From assembly GCA_029253285.1 (NCBI GenBank), contig JAQWZU010000029.1, positions 32,854 to 96,853 on the forward strand: a DNA stretch of 64,000 nucleotides. The letters run 5' to 3'. The notes beneath the pieces were generated by a model. That model searched no databases, was not told the DNA's origin, and worked only from the letters and a program-made list of their open reading frames with translations. This DNA is from Akkermansiaceae bacterium (GTDB lineage Bacteria > Verrucomicrobiota > Verrucomicrobiia > Verrucomicrobiales > Akkermansiaceae). Of the stretch, positions 54,509 to 63,932 are shown piece by piece (position 1 is the first letter of the stretch; the number at the start of each line of letters is the position of its first letter). The translations under genes and the position numbers were made by a program.

Positions 54509-54733
54509 TTACGAGTTACCGCTCAGTGAGGAGGGTTCTTCGATATTCTGGTCGAAATCGTAGTCGAATTTCAGGCGAGAGAGGCGGGCAAATTCATTTT
54601 TGTTTTTTCCGGGTCCGTAGAGTCGAACGTGGGTGTCGCTTCGCTCAAGTTCGTTGTATTTGGGGGCACTACTTCCTCTGGATTTACTGAAGGTAAAATA
54701 TCTGGTTTGTTTGGTTTTGTCGCAAGCTCCAGA
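54509..54733 (-). pseudogene. Fragment of a second pseudopilin
   Basis: One minus-strand frame reads QTRYFTFSKSRGSSAPKYNE, then RLYGPGKNKNEF and FDYDFDQNIEEPSS before TAA at 54509. It aligns with residues about 100-175 of the intact neighbour (TTYFKYKKASGKGQTKYDGL, QLYGPWKNRQENDRFY, MDYDFDEEIDEPSN). No signal helix or N-terminal part precedes it, and an in-frame TAG lies upstream near 54752, so it is a relic of a duplicate or paralogue. The rest of 54275-54818 shows no gene. Confidence 0.7.
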
Positions 54734-54818
54734 GGGGAAAACACATTGTAACTACACAGCGGCGGAGTTGGGATTAATTCCAGTGATTTTTGATCGATGG
54801 TTGTGACTGGCAGAAAAC

Positions 54819-57182
54819 ATGAGAGGCTTTGCCATGGCCAGTAAGGCGGAATTGAAGAAGAGAATTAGAGAGCTTTTGGGACAGGAGGGAGGACGGCCGT
54901 TGAATAAGAGCGAAATCGCGCGTGCCCTGGAGGTGCCCGGGAATTTACGCAGCAAGCTTCGTGAGGTAATCAAAGGGATGCAGGACGCCGGTGAGATTTC
55001 GATCGGAAAGAAGAGCCGATACAGTCTGAGTACGCAGGAAAAGACCCGCGAAGGGCTCATTGGGAAAATCAGGCTCACTCCCTCGGGGCATGGTTGGTTC
55101 ATGGTCAGCCAGACCGACGAAGGGAACATTGCCAGCGGGATCGATCTCAAGGATCCCGATCGTTACTACGTTTCGTCTCGGGGATTGGACACCTCCCTTG
55201 ATGGCGACATTGTCATGGCCAAGCTGGTTCCGAACAAAGGGAAGCAGAGAGAGTTGGATGAATTTAGAGCGCGGGTCATCGAAGTTGTCGAACGTCGTTC
55301 CGGTCGCGTGACAGGGACCTTGATCAAGAAAGGGAAATTTTCTTCGGTGAAGACCAAGGATGAACGACTTCCGTCGAGCATCAGCGTGGAAAGTCCGCCC
55401 GATGCCAAGTCGGGTCAGATTGTTTCTGTTGAAATCACGGAATGGAAACACGCCAATGATTTACCTCAAGGAAAGGTCGTCGCTATTCTCGGTTGGCCCG
55501 GCGATCCGGGAGTCGATGTTGTCGAGATCATTCAACAACATGGCATTAATCAAAGCTTTCCGCCCGAAGTGGTGAAGGCCGCGCAGGAGATTCCCGATAG
55601 TGTTCCGCAGAGCGAAATCGATCGACGTGACGATTGGCGTAAGCGCCCGGTCATCACGATTGATCCTGTGACTGCGAAGGATTTCGATGACGCCGTCTGG
55701 GTTGGCAAGACCGACAAAGGATGGCAGTTGGCGGTCCATATTGCTGACGTTTCGCATTACGTGAAGCCCGGTAGTATTCTCGATGTTGAAGCGCAGGCGC
55801 GGGGAAATTCCACCTATCTCGTCGACCGAGTCATCCCGATGCTTCCGGAAGAACTTTCCAACGGGCTTTGCTCGCTCGTGCCGCAGGAGGATCGTCTTAC
55901 GAAATGCGCGCTCATGAATTTCGATAAGAATGGCCGTATGGTCTCGTCGAGTTTTCACGATGCCGTAATTTGCACTCCGCGAAAATATGCCTACGAAGAA
56001 GCGCAGGAAATTCTCGAGCGTCCCGGAACCGGAGGTGATTTGGGGGCTCTCATTCGCGAGGCATGGGAATTGGCAAGTGTCCTTCGCAAACGGCGCTTCG
56101 ATAACGGCGGTCTCGATCTCGATATGCCTGAGGTTAGTATCGTTCTCAATGAGCAAGGCGTTCCCACCGGATACAAGCGGGAGGAATACAACGAGAGTCA
56201 TCAGCTTATCGAGGAATTCATGTTGGCCGCCAATGAAGCGGTCGCTCGCAAAGTCAAAAATTCCGGGAAGGCTACGATCTATCGAGTGCATGAAGATCCC
56301 GATCCCGATAGGCTCAACGAGTTTGCTGAGATGGCGCGGTCGCATGGCTACAAGCCGGGAAATCTCACTAATCGAAAGCACATTCAAAAACTGATCAACG
56401 ATGCCAAAGGCTCGCTCGAAGAGCCCGCGATTAAGGTCGGTCTTCTCAAGAGCCTCAAACGTGCCTGTTATCTCTCGGAGCCCGACGGCCACTACGGGTT
56501 GGCCAAGTCTGACTACGCTCACTTCACCAGTCCGATTCGTCGTTACGCCGACCTCGTGATGCATCGTGCCTTGCAACCTCTCTTGCAGAATCGCCCGGCC
56601 AAGATTGATTGGACGCCCAACGAGAAGCGCTGTATCGAAATTGCCGAACACATTTCGAATACCGAGCGAACAAGTTCCGATGCCGAAAGCGAAAGTCGCC
56701 GAATGAAAATGCTTGAGTGGCTTGAGTTGTCTTCCAGGGAGGGACCGCCTCCGGAATTCGAAGGGATTATTACCGAAGTTCGTGCCATGGGTCTCTTCAT
56801 GGAGTGCACCGATATTCTCCAACGCGGTCTCGTGAAGCGCGAAGGCTTCCCGGCAGGACATTGGTTCTTCGAACCCAATTCAGACCGCTTTGCCAGCCGT
56901 CGAGGAGAGGTGCTCCAGGCGGGCCAGCGGATCAAGATTGTTGTTGAGGAGGTCGATCAGATCAACAAGCGGGTCAACTTCAAGATCACCCAAGTAATCG
57001 GTGGGAAGAGCCCGAAGAAGAAAGGGGCTCGAAAGTTTACCAGTAAAAAAACCGCTGGCAAAAAGAAGAATACCCGAAAAACCGCCGCAAAGAAATCAGC
57101 GGGGAAATTTAAGAAGGACAAGTTCGGGGCTAAGAAGAAATCGCCACCTGCGAACAAGAGTGGGAAGAAAAGACGGCGTTAG
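54819..57182 (+). CDS. rnr: Ribonuclease R
   Basis: The 787-residue 3'-5' exoribonuclease degrades structured RNA. Order: an N-terminal helix-turn-helix (SKAELKKRIRELL, NKSEIARALEV), cold-shock domains (about 75-235), the RNB catalytic domain with VTAKDFDDAVWVG (metal Asp residues), HIADVSHYVKPGS and the SDYAHFTSPIRRYADLVMH block, an S1 domain (FEGIITEVRAMGLFMEC) and a Lys-rich tail (about 735-787). ATG 54834 (MASKAELKKR) may be the true start. Compared with RNase II the HTH and basic tail mark it as RNase R. Confidence 0.95.
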   Translation: MRGFAMASKAELKKRIRELLGQEGGRPLNKSEIARALEVPGNLRSKLREVIKGMQDAGEISIGKKSRYSLSTQEKTREGLIGKIRLTPSGHGWFMVSQTDEGNIASGIDLKDPDRYYVSSRGLDTSLDGDIVMAKLVPNKGKQRELDEFRARVIEVVERRSGRVTGTLIKKGKFSSVKTKDERLPSSISVESPPDAKSGQIVSVEITEWKHANDLPQGKVVAILGWPGDPGVDVVEIIQQHGINQSFPPEVVKAAQEIPDSVPQSEIDRRDDWRKRPVITIDPVTAKDFDDAVWVGKTDKGWQLAVHIADVSHYVKPGSILDVEAQARGNSTYLVDRVIPMLPEELSNGLCSLVPQEDRLTKCALMNFDKNGRMVSSSFHDAVICTPRKYAYEEAQEILERPGTGGDLGALIREAWELASVLRKRRFDNGGLDLDMPEVSIVLNEQGVPTGYKREEYNESHQLIEEFMLAANEAVARKVKNSGKATIYRVHEDPDPDRLNEFAEMARSHGYKPGNLTNRKHIQKLINDAKGSLEEPAIKVGLLKSLKRACYLSEPDGHYGLAKSDYAHFTSPIRRYADLVMHRALQPLLQNRPAKIDWTPNEKRCIEIAEHISNTERTSSDAESESRRMKMLEWLELSSREGPPPEFEGIITEVRAMGLFMECTDILQRGLVKREGFPAGHWFFEPNSDRFASRRGEVLQAGQRIKIVVEEVDQINKRVNFKITQVIGGKSPKKKGARKFTSKKTAGKKKNTRKTAAKKSAGKFKKDKFGAKKKSPPANKSGKKRRR

Positions 57183-57185
57183 ATC

Positions 57186-58253
57186 TTAGTAATCCTCGAC
57201 CGGGCTTTGCGTAGGGCGTTCGGGGTCGAAGCGGTCCTGGCCGATGACTTCCCGGGTAAGGTCGGTGAGTTTTTCGTTCACGGCGTCCCACTTTTCTTGA
57301 GTGAACTTGGGCGGGTGTTTGAGTCGCTTGGAAACTTTCTCGATCCGGTTCTGGGTGTCCAAGTTATCGATGCCGTCGAGTTGTGGGAGAACGTCGCGGA
57401 GCATGGCGAAGTTGTGGCAGACGGTGGCGATGTCGGCTCCGGCTTCGAGGGCGAGACGGATGTCGGGTCCTCGGCCGTAGTGGTTGACGATCGCTCCCAT
57501 GTCGAGGTCGTCGGTTAGGATCAGCCCTTCGTATCCGAGTTGGTCACGGAGCAGGCGGGTCAGGATTTTGTGGGAGAGGGATGCCGGATACTCGGGATCG
57601 ATTTTTGGGAAATTCAGATGGCAGGCCATAATGGCATCCAACTCGGGCATGAGCGCGGTATAGGGGAGAAGGTCGCTGGCGAGGAGTTCCTCGATAGTAA
57701 CATCGGCGACTGGGAGGTCGTGATGTGGATCGCTCAGGGCGAGTCCGTTGGTCGGGAAATGTTTTCCGCAGGAGAGAATTCGTTGCTTGCGCATCCAGCG
57801 GTTGAAGACACCTGCTTTGTTGATGACGTCTTGAGAGTCGTTTCCCCAACAGCGACCACGGAGTCCGTTGTTTTGTTTCGGGAAATGATCGAGGTCTAGG
57901 ACGGGGGCGAAGTTGAAATTGATCCCCAGCAGTTCGAGGAGTTGTCCGGTGAAGGCTCCAAAGCAGGCGATCTGTTTTGATGTGGCTTTTTCCGCAAAGG
58001 TGGCCGCGTCGGGGGGCGCTGCGCTAAATTCCTTGGTGCGCCAAACCCGGCCGCCTTCCTGGTCGATGGAGATGAAGGGGATGTCGCTTGAGAGGGCCGT
58101 GAGAGAGTCGGTGAGATCGCGAATCTGAATTGGCGAAACAAGATTGCGGGAGAAGAAGATGTATCCCGCCGGTTGGATCTCGGAGAAGAGCGCGATTTCC
58201 TCTTGGGAAAGCTCGGGCCCCTCTAGTCCAACAATTAGGCGGGAGGCGTTCAT
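57186..58253 (-). CDS. nagZ: Beta-N-acetylhexosaminidase, GH3 (NagZ-like)
   Basis: The 355-residue cytoplasmic enzyme releases N-acetylglucosamine from muropeptides during cell-wall recycling. Motifs: [29 protein letters not shown], the His/Asp loop [20 protein letters not shown] and the nucleophile region [16 protein letters not shown]. The loop KHFPTNG differs from the more common KHFPGHG, but the DxH pair remains. Its start overlaps the pyrG stop by four bases. Confidence 0.92.
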   Translation of the reverse strand: MNASRLIVGLEGPELSQEEIALFSEIQPAGYIFFSRNLVSPIQIRDLTDSLTALSSDIPFISIDQEGGRVWRTKEFSAAPPDAATFAEKATSKQIACFGAFTGQLLELLGINFNFAPVLDLDHFPKQNNGLRGRCWGNDSQDVINKAGVFNRWMRKQRILSCGKHFPTNGLALSDPHHDLPVADVTIEELLASDLLPYTALMPELDAIMACHLNFPKIDPEYPASLSHKILTRLLRDQLGYEGLILTDDLDMGAIVNHYGRGPDIRLALEAGADIATVCHNFAMLRDVLPQLDGIDNLDTQNRIEKVSKRLKHPPKFTQEKWDAVNEKLTDLTREVIGQDRFDPERPTQSPVEDY

Positions 58254-59854
58254 GAGTTCTCAAGGGCGGCCTTGACGAAGCTGGAGAAGATGGGATGAGG
58301 AGAGTTGGGCTTCGATTTGAACTCGGGGTGAAATTGTGCCGCGACGAAGAATGGATGGTCCGGGACCTCGATGATTTCGACGAGGCCTTCTTTCTGGGAT
58401 ACGGAAGCGATGACGAGTCCGGCATTCTCCAATTGCTCACGATAGGCGGGATTGAATTCGTAGCGATGACGATGGCGCTCGTGAATCGTTTCGGCCTTGT
58501 GGTAAATCTCGGAGGATTTGGTATCAGGGAAGACGATGGATTCACAGGAGCCGAGACGCATGGAGGCGCCCATGTCGGTGATACCTTGTTGCTCTTCCTG
58601 CAGACTGATGACGGGATGAGCGGCTTCTTTGTTGAATTCGGTCGAGTTGGCTTCGGCGAGTCCGCAGACGTTTCGCGCGTATTCGATGGTGGCAATTTGC
58701 ATGCCGAGGCAGATTCCGAAGTAAGGTATCTTGTTTTCGCGGGCGTATTGTGCGGCGATGATTTTACCTTCGATACCGCGATCGCCAAATCCTCCAGGGA
58801 CGAGGATGCCATCGACCTTTCCGATGACTTCTTCAGCGGATGCTTTCTCGAGGTGCTCGGCATCGATCTTGATGACCTCGACTTTGGTGTTGTGCTCGGC
58901 GCCGGAGATCGTGAGCGATTCGTAGATTGATTTATAAGCGTCTTGAAGCTCGATGTATTTCCCGACAACCGCGATACGGACTTTGTGCTCGGGATGAATC
59001 AGGCGTTCGACAAAGGACTCCCACTTGCTGAGGTCGGGAGTGCTCGATTTAACGCCAAGAACATCTGAAACAAGACGGTCGATCTTGTCTTTTCGGAGGT
59101 CGAGAGGGCATTCGTAGATGGTGTGTTCAACATCCCGGAATGCGACGACATTGGGCACGGGGACATTGCAGAACATCGCGATTTTGGCGCGGTTGTCTTC
59201 GCCGAGTTCGTGCTCGGTACGGCAAATAATGATGTCGGGTTGAATTCCGATTTCACGGAGTTTGGCTACCGACTGCTGGGTCGGCTTGGTTTTGATTTCT
59301 CCGGCTGCGCGAACGAGAGGAAGAAGAGTCACGTGGATGAAGCAGACGTTAGTCCGGCCAGCTTCTTGGGCGAATTGACGGAGGGCTTCGAGGAAAAGGT
59401 GTCCTTCGATGTCTCCTACAGTGCCGCCGATTTCGGTAATGATGACATCGGTGTCGGGATTTTCAGCGGTAGCCTGCTTGAGGCGGTCTTTAATTTCATC
59501 GGTGACGTGCGGGATAAACTGAACCGTGGCGCCAAGATACTTTCCTTTACGCTCATTTTTGATGACGTTTTCGAAGACCTGCCCCGAACTCAGGCTATTG
59601 GTCTGGGAAAGGGTGCAGTTGGCAAATCGCTCGTAGTGTCCCAGGTCGAGATCGGTTTCCGCTCCGTCGTCGAGAACGTAGACCTCGCCGTGCTGGTAGG
59701 GTGACATCGTGCCGGGATCGACATTGAGATAAGGATCGAATTTCTGGAGGAGGACTTTGAGACCCCGGTGTTCGAGCAGAGTTCCGATCGAGGCGGCGGC
59801 GAGTCCTTTTCCGAGAGAGGAGACGACTCCTCCAGTGACGAAGATGTATTTCAT
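58250..59854 (-). CDS. pyrG: CTP synthase
   Basis: The 534-residue enzyme aminates UTP with ammonia from glutamine. The amidoligase domain begins [20 protein letters not shown] (P-loop) and has [21 protein letters not shown]; the C-terminal class I amidotransferase has the Cys nucleophile in FGICLGMQ and the His-Glu pair near the end ([10 protein letters not shown]). CTP feeds CMP-Kdo made by the next enzyme upstream. Its start overlaps the kdsB stop by four bases. Confidence 0.98.
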   Translation of the reverse strand: MKYIFVTGGVVSSLGKGLAAASIGTLLEHRGLKVLLQKFDPYLNVDPGTMSPYQHGEVYVLDDGAETDLDLGHYERFANCTLSQTNSLSSGQVFENVIKNERKGKYLGATVQFIPHVTDEIKDRLKQATAENPDTDVIITEIGGTVGDIEGHLFLEALRQFAQEAGRTNVCFIHVTLLPLVRAAGEIKTKPTQQSVAKLREIGIQPDIIICRTEHELGEDNRAKIAMFCNVPVPNVVAFRDVEHTIYECPLDLRKDKIDRLVSDVLGVKSSTPDLSKWESFVERLIHPEHKVRIAVVGKYIELQDAYKSIYESLTISGAEHNTKVEVIKIDAEHLEKASAEEVIGKVDGILVPGGFGDRGIEGKIIAAQYARENKIPYFGICLGMQIATIEYARNVCGLAEANSTEFNKEAAHPVISLQEEQQGITDMGASMRLGSCESIVFPDTKSSEIYHKAETIHERHRHRYEFNPAYREQLENAGLVIASVSQKEGLVEIIEVPDHPFFVAAQFHPEFKSKPNSPHPIFSSFVKAALENS

Positions 59855-60603
59855 TTTTGGGCAGCAGTGAGGAGAGATTCGATGAGTGGAATTTGATCAG
59901 GAGAATCGAGGCCGATGGCGTCGTGCTCGGTGAGATGGACTTTGATGCGTGCTCCGTCTTCGAGCGCGCGAAGTTGTTCAAGGCCCTCGGCTTGCTCCAA
60001 GGGCGAGGGTGGAAGCGAGATGAATCGATTCAAAAAATCGATGTGGTAGCCATAGATGCCGAGGTGGCGATAGGTGGGGAGACTAGGAATGTCGCCACGA
60101 CGGAAGGGAATCGGTGAACGCGAAAAATAGAGGGCGTCGGATTGAGAACTAAGGACGACTTTGACGATATTGGGATCGGCGATTAGCGCGGGATCGTCTA
60201 CCGGGCTGGCGGCAGTTATCATGGGAAGGTCGTCATCGTCGCGGAGAGCGCGTGCGAGGGTGTCCACTAATTCGGCTTCGAGGAGAGGTTCGTCGCCCTG
60301 AATGTTAATAACATGAGTTGCTTCCTCGCAGGCTGAGGCCGCCTCTGCGATGCGGTCGGTTCCCGAGGGGTGATCGTTGCGAGTGTAAACGGCACGGGCT
60401 CCGATGCTTTCGCAAAGATCTGAAATGCGTTCGTCGTCGGTGGCGATGACGAGTTCATCGAGTTCGGCGCACTGGGAAGCACGCTCGAAAACATGCTGTA
60501 GGAGGGGTTTTCCCAAAAGCGGATGCAGGGGCTTTCCGGGGAAGCGGGAGGAGGCCCAACGGGCCGGAATGATGCCAACGATTCGCGTATTTTTCGTAAC
60601 TAT
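59851..60603 (-). CDS. kdsB: CMP-Kdo synthetase with apparent ATA start
   Basis: KdsB activates Kdo with CTP for LPS inner-core assembly. The frame contains the essential nucleotide-binding start [16 protein letters not shown], then [21 protein letters not shown] and [17 protein letters not shown]. No ATG, GTG or TTG lies upstream of that motif in frame (the first is TTG 60516, which would delete it). A perfect AGGAGG (60610-60615) sits six bases before ATA at 60603, and starting there gives 250 residues, close to the 248 of E. coli KdsB. I therefore place the start at ATA; a base error (ATG read as ATA) is the alternative. kdsB, pyrG and nagZ form an overlapping minus-strand operon. Confidence 0.9.
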   Translation of the reverse strand: MVTKNTRIVGIIPARWASSRFPGKPLHPLLGKPLLQHVFERASQCAELDELVIATDDERISDLCESIGARAVYTRNDHPSGTDRIAEAASACEEATHVINIQGDEPLLEAELVDTLARALRDDDDLPMITAASPVDDPALIADPNIVKVVLSSQSDALYFSRSPIPFRRGDIPSLPTYRHLGIYGYHIDFLNRFISLPPSPLEQAEGLEQLRALEDGARIKVHLTEHDAIGLDSPDQIPLIESLLTAAQK

Positions 60604-60609
60604 AAAGTT

Positions 60610-60615
60610 CCTCCT
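60610..60615 (-). promoter_or_regulatory. Shine-Dalgarno site that sets the kdsB start
   Basis: A perfect AGGAGG on the minus strand lies six bases upstream of the ATA codon at 60603-60601. No canonical start codon is at a suitable distance in any frame, which supports non-canonical initiation. Confidence 0.7.
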
Positions 60616-60755
60616 TCGACGGTTTATGAAAACTAGGCACAGCGCATGCAGCTGCCAAGGCTAATTGAAGAATCGGGGTCGATTTTTTCGGATGAATTAA
60701 ACCTATGTGCAATCGCGCTTGAGGTTTTCGCGTCGGTATCGCATGGGTAGCGCCA

Positions 60756-62039
60756 GTGAAAACTCCGTCTCATATTCCTTCATCCGACCCCGAGCTTTTG
60801 GAACGTCTTGCCGAGGAATACGGCACACCTTTCTGGATATGGGATGCTGATGTTCTCAGGGCCCGGATCAATGCCGTGGTATCGACGACTGATTCGCCGG
60901 GCGTGCAGGCTCGTTTTGCAATGAAAGCCTCACCGACCACCAAGGTGCTCAAGGAAATGAAGAGTGCCGGAGTTTGGATTGACTCGGTTTCCGGAAATGA
61001 AGTTTTGCGCGCGCGTCATGCGGGTTATTCCGATGGGAATACTCCTCCCGAGATTTGTTTCACTGCTGATGTCTTCCGCGACAATGCGCTCCAGACGGTT
61101 TTGGACGAAGGTGTTCTTCCTAATGTCGGCTCACCGGGAATGGTGGGAGATTTACAAAAGGCGAAATACGCTGGTCCGATATCACTGCGGGTGAATCCCG
61201 GCTTTGGTCACGGTCACGTGAACGAATGTGATACCGGGGGACCGAGCTCGAAGCATGGCGTTTGGATTACCGAAGCGAAGACCGTTCTCGATGCTGCTGA
61301 GGCAGCCGGGATGCAGGTGGTGATGCTCCACGCGCACATTGGAAGTGGACCAGAGTTTGATGAACTTCACGATAATCTCTCGCGCCTGACTGATGAGTTC
61401 GCTGAAATCGTTCCTCTTTTCAAAGACCTCGAAGCAGTTTCATTGGGTGGAGGAATTCCACACAACTACCGCGATCCCGACGCTGATATTCCAGTTGAGC
61501 GGCTTCGTGATTTATTTGCTTCTGCACAGAGAAAGCTCAGCGAAGTTGCCGGGAAAGAACTTCGCTTGGAAATTGAGCCCGGACGATTCTACGTAGCACC
61601 CGGAGCCTCTTTGGTGGCACGGGTGACTGATGTGAAATCAACCGAGACCAACGAAAAAGGGCCTGGTGTGACCTTTGCGATGGTCGACGCGGGATTTGTC
61701 GATTTGGTGCGGCCTGCGATGTATGGTTCGTATCATCGCATTACGCTGCCGGGGGTTAATGATCGTGACGATGTGCCTGTAGTAGTCGCGGGTCCGCTCT
61801 GTGAGAGTGGCGATGTCTTTACCCGGGATGATTCTGAAATGCTTCAGCCGCGTGAATTGCCTGAGCCAAAAACAGGCGACTTGATCGTTTTGCATGACGG
61901 AGGCGCTTACGGATACGCCATGGCGTCCAATTACAACTCGCTGGGGCGTGCGCCTCAATTGTGGCGAGAGAGCGACGGCACAATTACTCAGATTACGCGG
62001 CGGGAGACCATTGAGGATATTCTCCGTCTGGAAGAATAA
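60756..62039 (+). CDS. lysA: Diaminopimelate decarboxylase-like PLP enzyme
   Basis: The 427-residue fold type III PLP enzyme should convert meso-diaminopimelate to lysine. It shows RFAMKASPTTKVL (PLP lysine), HAHIGSGPEF, LSLGGG-like VSLGGGIPHNY, EIEPGRFYVAPGA, VVAGPLCESGDVF (CESGD motif) and GAYGYAMASNYNSLGRAPQ. The match is divergent from E. coli or Bacillus LysA (AMKA instead of AVKA), so another alpha-decarboxylase of this class is possible. The start is GTG, divergent from kdsB. Confidence 0.88.
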   Translation: MKTPSHIPSSDPELLERLAEEYGTPFWIWDADVLRARINAVVSTTDSPGVQARFAMKASPTTKVLKEMKSAGVWIDSVSGNEVLRARHAGYSDGNTPPEICFTADVFRDNALQTVLDEGVLPNVGSPGMVGDLQKAKYAGPISLRVNPGFGHGHVNECDTGGPSSKHGVWITEAKTVLDAAEAAGMQVVMLHAHIGSGPEFDELHDNLSRLTDEFAEIVPLFKDLEAVSLGGGIPHNYRDPDADIPVERLRDLFASAQRKLSEVAGKELRLEIEPGRFYVAPGASLVARVTDVKSTETNEKGPGVTFAMVDAGFVDLVRPAMYGSYHRITLPGVNDRDDVPVVVAGPLCESGDVFTRDDSEMLQPRELPEPKTGDLIVLHDGGAYGYAMASNYNSLGRAPQLWRESDGTITQITRRETIEDILRLEE

Positions 62040-62183
62040 TCAGGCCTGTAATTTTTCTTTCGTGAGTTCGCTCTCGCGGAATTTCGTCGGAGAACATCCG
62101 ACGATCCTTGAGAAAGATCGATTGAATTGTTAATGCGACTGGAAGCCGACTGTGAAGGCGATGTCCGAAATACGGGCGGCTGC
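62040..62183 (-). pseudogene. Remnant of an AraC-family regulator C-terminus
   Basis: The minus strand reads ARISDIAFTVGFQSH, TAA stop, then QFNRSFSRIVGCSPTKFRES to TGA at 62040. That is the second helix-turn-helix of AraC/XylS regulators, interrupted by one in-frame stop and lacking everything upstream. It directly abuts the lysA stop. Confidence 0.7.
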
Positions 62184-62384
62184 TTAGCCTGAACCGTAGA
62201 CATCGGCAGTGATGGAGATTCTGATTCCTTGCTCGTAAGCCAGGGCGACACATCGGTGGGAGTGGTCCTCGGTAAGAACTTCGCCAAAGTGCATGAAACG
62301 CCCACCACTCCAGGTTCCGTAGGCGATGGGGCCGATGTCGTTATTGGAAGCAATCGAGGTCTGTGGTTGTTCGAGCGTTTGCAT
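62184..62384 (-). pseudogene. Remnant of an aldo/keto reductase N-terminus
   Basis: From ATG 62384 the minus strand encodes 66 residues with the aldo/keto reductase pattern: DIGPIAYGTWSGG and CVALAYEQGIRISITADVYG, ending at TAA 62184. The catalytic Asp of the usual DTADVYG is Ile here. The rest of the enzyme is missing and an AraC fragment continues in the same frame, so this looks like a deletion scar joining two former genes. Nothing else is seen in 62385-62499. Confidence 0.6.
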
Positions 62385-62499
62385 GGCTCTATTTACAAAG
62401 CGCGTCAGGTTTACGCTCCGCAGATTCGACCTAAGACCGTGCATGATTTGCTTCGAATCGCTTTTATCTTCGCCCAAATTGAGCTATGGCTTCAGCGAG

Positions 62500-63762
62500 A
62501 TGACCAGCGAGGAGATTAAAGATCAGGTGTATGCCATGGGCAAAAAAGCCCGCTCGGCCGCATTGGCCTTGGCCGTTCTCTCGGAGGAGGAGAAGAACGA
62601 GATCCTGCGCGCCATGGCCGGAGGAATTCGCGCTGCTGCTTCGGAGATTCTGGAAGCCAATGCCGAGGACATCGCTGCCGGGGAAGAGCGGGGACTGACC
62701 GGCGCGATGTTGGACCGGCTTCGTCTCGATGAAACACGCCTCGAAGCAGTCGCCGCCGGAGTGGAGCAAGTCTCAACGCTTCCTGATCCCGTTGGAGAAG
62801 TTTTAGGGGAGTGGGATCGTCCCAATGGCATCCGCATTCAGCAACTTCGCGTGCCCATTGGCGTGATCGGGATCATTTATGAAAGCCGTCCCAATGTGAC
62901 GAGCGACGCAGCTGTTCTTTGTTTGAAATCCGGGAACGCCACCATCCTGCGCGGCGGCTCGGAGGCAATTCACTCCAACCGTGCTCTGGCTACTGCCTTG
63001 CAAATCGGTGGAGAAAAGGCGGGGCTGCCCGAGGGTGCGATTCAGCTCATTTCTTTCACTGATCGCGAGAGCGTCGCGGTGATGGCCGGGATGGACAAGT
63101 ATCTCGACCTTATCATTCCCCGTGGAGGAAAGGGGCTCATCGAAACAGTCGTTTCCCTGGCGCGTATGCCTGTGATTAAGCATTACGATGGCATCTGCCA
63201 CGCCTATGTTCATTCCGAAGCCGATCAGGAAATGGCGGTGGAGATCGTCGTCGATTCCAAGACGCAGAAACCCAGCGTGTGCAATGCGCTGGAAACGCTT
63301 CTCGTGGATCAAGCGATTGCGGAGGAGTTTCTTCCCAAGGTCGCGGCAGCCTTGGCTGAGAAAAACGTCGAATTGCGAGGTGACGAGGCGACTTGCGCTG
63401 TGATCGATGCCAAAGCGGCCACCGAAGCGGACTGGGCCACCGAATACCTCGACTACATCCTCGCGGTGAAAATCGTCGATTCACTGGAATCCGCGGTGGC
63501 TCACATCAACGAATACAGTTCTCAGCACACCGAGGTTATTGTGACCACCAACATCATTGCCGCTGAAAAATTCATGTCCCAAATCGACTCGGCCTGCGTC
63601 TTCCACAACGTCTCAACCCGTTTCAGCGATGGGGAGGAATTCGGCTTTGGCGCGGAGATTGGGATTTCCACTGACAAGCTCCACGCCCGCGGCCCGATGG
63701 GCCTCCGCGAGTTGACTTCCTACCAATACCGCGTGCGTGGCGACGGCCAGCTGAAAGCCTAG
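62500..63762 (+). CDS. proA: Gamma-glutamyl phosphate reductase
   Basis: The 420-residue NADPH enzyme reduces gamma-glutamyl phosphate to glutamate semialdehyde in proline synthesis. It has PIGVIGIIYESRPNVTSDAA, LKSGNATILRGGSEA, LIIPRGGKGLIE and the catalytic Cys261 in QKPSVCNALETLL; the C-terminus EFGFGAEIGISTDKLHARGP is typical. The ATG at 62500 gives the normal length. proB is not adjacent. Confidence 0.97.
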   Translation: MTSEEIKDQVYAMGKKARSAALALAVLSEEEKNEILRAMAGGIRAAASEILEANAEDIAAGEERGLTGAMLDRLRLDETRLEAVAAGVEQVSTLPDPVGEVLGEWDRPNGIRIQQLRVPIGVIGIIYESRPNVTSDAAVLCLKSGNATILRGGSEAIHSNRALATALQIGGEKAGLPEGAIQLISFTDRESVAVMAGMDKYLDLIIPRGGKGLIETVVSLARMPVIKHYDGICHAYVHSEADQEMAVEIVVDSKTQKPSVCNALETLLVDQAIAEEFLPKVAAALAEKNVELRGDEATCAVIDAKAATEADWATEYLDYILAVKIVDSLESAVAHINEYSSQHTEVIVTTNIIAAEKFMSQIDSACVFHNVSTRFSDGEEFGFGAEIGISTDKLHARGPMGLRELTSYQYRVRGDGQLKA

Positions 63763-63823
63763 CGGAAAATTCTTGCCAATTCTGTCATCTCTGGCAAAAC
63801 GCGCCCGCTGCAAGGCAATGTGT

Positions 63824-63900
63824 CGGGGCGTAGCGCAGCTTGGTAGCGCGCTTCACTGGGGGTGAAGAGGTCGCAGGTTCGAATCCTGTCGCCCCGACCA
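63824..63900 (+). tRNA. tRNA-Pro (anticodon GGG)
   Basis: The cloverleaf is complete: acceptor CGGGGCG / CGCCCCG, D-arm with GCGCAGCTTGGTAGCGC, anticodon loop CTGGGGG in stem CTTCA/TGAAG, T-arm CAGGTTCGAATCCTG and encoded CCA. The anticodon is GGG. Confidence 0.97.
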
Positions 63901-63906
63901 CTCAAT

Positions 63907-63932
63907 AAAAGCCGCCCTTGGGTGGTTTTTTT
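63907..63932 (+). terminator. Terminator of tRNA-Pro
   Basis: AAAAGCCGCCC pairs with GGGTGGTTTTT around a two-base loop region (some G-U pairs) and continues into a T-run, six bases after the tRNA. The remaining 68 bases to the window end show no feature. Confidence 0.8.

Noticed and set aside
55461..56861. Long open frame (466 codons) on the strand opposite rnr
   Set aside because: It lies fully inside the clear RNase R gene in mirror frame and its translation has no protein-like motifs; GC-biased codon use commonly opens such antisense frames.
58024..58968. Minus-strand frame of 314 codons across pyrG and nagZ
   Set aside because: Ser/Pro/Arg-rich translation typical of an out-of-frame read of two certain genes.
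60604..60755. Lysine riboswitch upstream of lysA
   Set aside because: The divergent gap is only 152 bases, shorter than a lysine aptamer plus switch, and no conserved helices were seen.
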